Position numbers and translations under genes: made by a program
Notes under the pieces: generated by a model
Database searches by the model: none
What the model was told of the DNA's origin: nothing
What the model saw: only the letters and a program-made list of their open reading frames with translations
Source: Solibacillus sp. FSL R7-0682
GTDB taxonomy: Bacteria; Bacillota; Bacilli; Bacillales_A; Planococcaceae
Length of the DNA: 64,000 bases
Direction of reading: 5' to 3'
Assembly: GCF_038005985.1 (NCBI RefSeq)
Contig: NZ_JBBOUI010000001.1
Span: 883,501 to 947,500, forward strand
Shown here: positions 63,439 through 64,000 of the stretch, piece after piece
Numbering within the stretch: position 1 is the stretch's first letter
Layout: the number at the start of each line of letters is the position of its first letter

Positions 63439-64000
63439 GTGGAGAAACCTCCTATTCATCCATACATCCCAATATTAGTTGGTGTAATCTCTGTTTCCCT
63501 TTCTGCGATTTTTGTAAAACTTGCAAATGCAGATTCAGGCGTCATCGCATTTTATCGGATGTTATTTTCGGTGTTAATTATGCTCCCTTGGTTTTTAATG
63601 AAGTATCGTCATGAAATAAAAAGTTTGTCGAAGCGCGATTGGATATTTTCTTCAATTGCTGGTGTTTTTTTAGCATTCCATTTTATTTTGTGGTTTGAAT
63701 CATTGAACTATACTTCGATTGCTAGTTCTACAGTGTTAGTAACAATGCAACCGTTGTTTGCCTTTGTAGGTACATATTTATTTTTTAAAGAGAAAATTAC
63801 ATTAAAAACCTTGTTAGCAGGGAGTATCGCGATTATTGGAAGTGTTTTAATTAGTTGGGGTGATTTTCAAATTAGTGGCGCGGCCTTGTATGGAGATATG
63901 TTAGCGCTTATAGCCTGTGCACTTGTAACTGGGTATTTATTATTTGGGCAAGATGTTCGACAAAGACTTTCTTTAGTTACTTATACGATTGTCGTTTATG
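63439..64000 (+). CDS. EamA/DMT-family transporter (partial)
   Basis: Starts at GTG 63439, 8 bases after GAAGG, and runs open through the window end (187 codons visible). The frame shows at least six hydrophobic helices and the EamA pattern: ISVSLSAIFVKLANADSG, then FYRMLFSVLIMLPWF, and TSIASSTVLVTMQPLF near 95. The full family length is about 290-300 residues in two repeats; the second repeat begins at the edge. It exports or imports a small metabolite, unknown. It is divergent to mgtC. Confidence 0.85.
   Translation, partial: MEKPPIHPYIPILVGVISVSLSAIFVKLANADSGVIAFYRMLFSVLIMLPWFLMKYRHEIKSLSKRDWIFSSIAGVFLAFHFILWFESLNYTSIASSTVLVTMQPLFAFVGTYLFFKEKITLKTLLAGSIAIIGSVLISWGDFQISGAALYGDMLALIACALVTGYLLFGQDVRQRLSLVTYTIVVY

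Overview
The window is AT-rich, low-GC Gram-positive DNA. Gene content and order match Bacillales: stretches run parallel to the Bacillus subtilis yus (fadNAE, yusI, gcvH, yusF, yusE, metNIQ), suf, yun/yut (yunF, yunD, yunB, lipA, yutD, yutE, yutF, yuzB, yutJ, yuzD, yutI, yutM), yumB/yui (yuiB, yuiD, pepA) and yug (patB, yugE, yugI, yugJ) regions. Start codons are often GTG or TTG behind strong AGGAGG-type ribosome sites. Sporulation genes (yunB, a SpoIIP-domain protein) point to an endospore former. My inference is a Planococcaceae-type bacterium (Solibacillus/Lysinibacillus-like); this rests on synteny and protein resemblance, not on a search.

Layout. 1-4 kb: end of an ECF sigma factor with its putative membrane anti-sigma partner, then a minus-strand oxidoreductase/MFS efflux pair and a thioredoxin-like gene. 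4-10 kb: fatty-acid beta-oxidation operon fadN-fadA-fadE behind a FadR-type operator. 10-14.5 kb: arsC-like yusI, gcvH, yusF, yusE, then an S-box (SAM-I) riboswitch ahead of metN-metI, and metQ. 14.5-21.6 kb: gltC divergent from glutamate synthase gltA-gltB. 21.8-27.1 kb: the sufCDSUB iron-sulfur assembly operon. 27.3-28.8 kb: a SigX-like ECF sigma factor overlapping a membrane-anchored SpoIIP-like protein. 29-35.9 kb: thioredoxin, yunF, yunD, an HD-GYP protein, yunB, lipA, then eight 72-bp tandem repeats and yutD. 36-41.3 kb: yutE-yutF and small iron-sulfur/redox genes; yutJ (NADH dehydrogenase) lies behind two Rex-like operators. 41.3-45 kb: GNAT, a YkuI-like EAL protein and an intact IS256-family element. 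45-64 kb: yumB, NUDIX, yuiB, yuiD, pepA, a small Tyr/Pro-rich protein, a class A PBP, MFS, cyclophilin, patB, yugE, an NSS transporter, yugI, glutamate dehydrogenase, an iron alcohol dehydrogenase, a CDF transporter, MgtC and a truncated EamA transporter.

The window is mostly core metabolism: fatty-acid oxidation feeding electrons to the two NDH-2-like enzymes (yutJ, yumB), glutamate synthesis and breakdown, iron-sulfur supply (suf, yutI, yutM) and its clients (lipA, gltB), and methionine uptake. I found no tRNA, rRNA, CRISPR array or prophage. The least ordinary features are the lipA-yutD tandem repeat that grew from the lipA terminator, the sigma/SpoIIP gene pair, the double Rex-like site, the helically phased GGACAA repeats at 3.5 kb, and an IS insertion that moved a gene away from its terminator.
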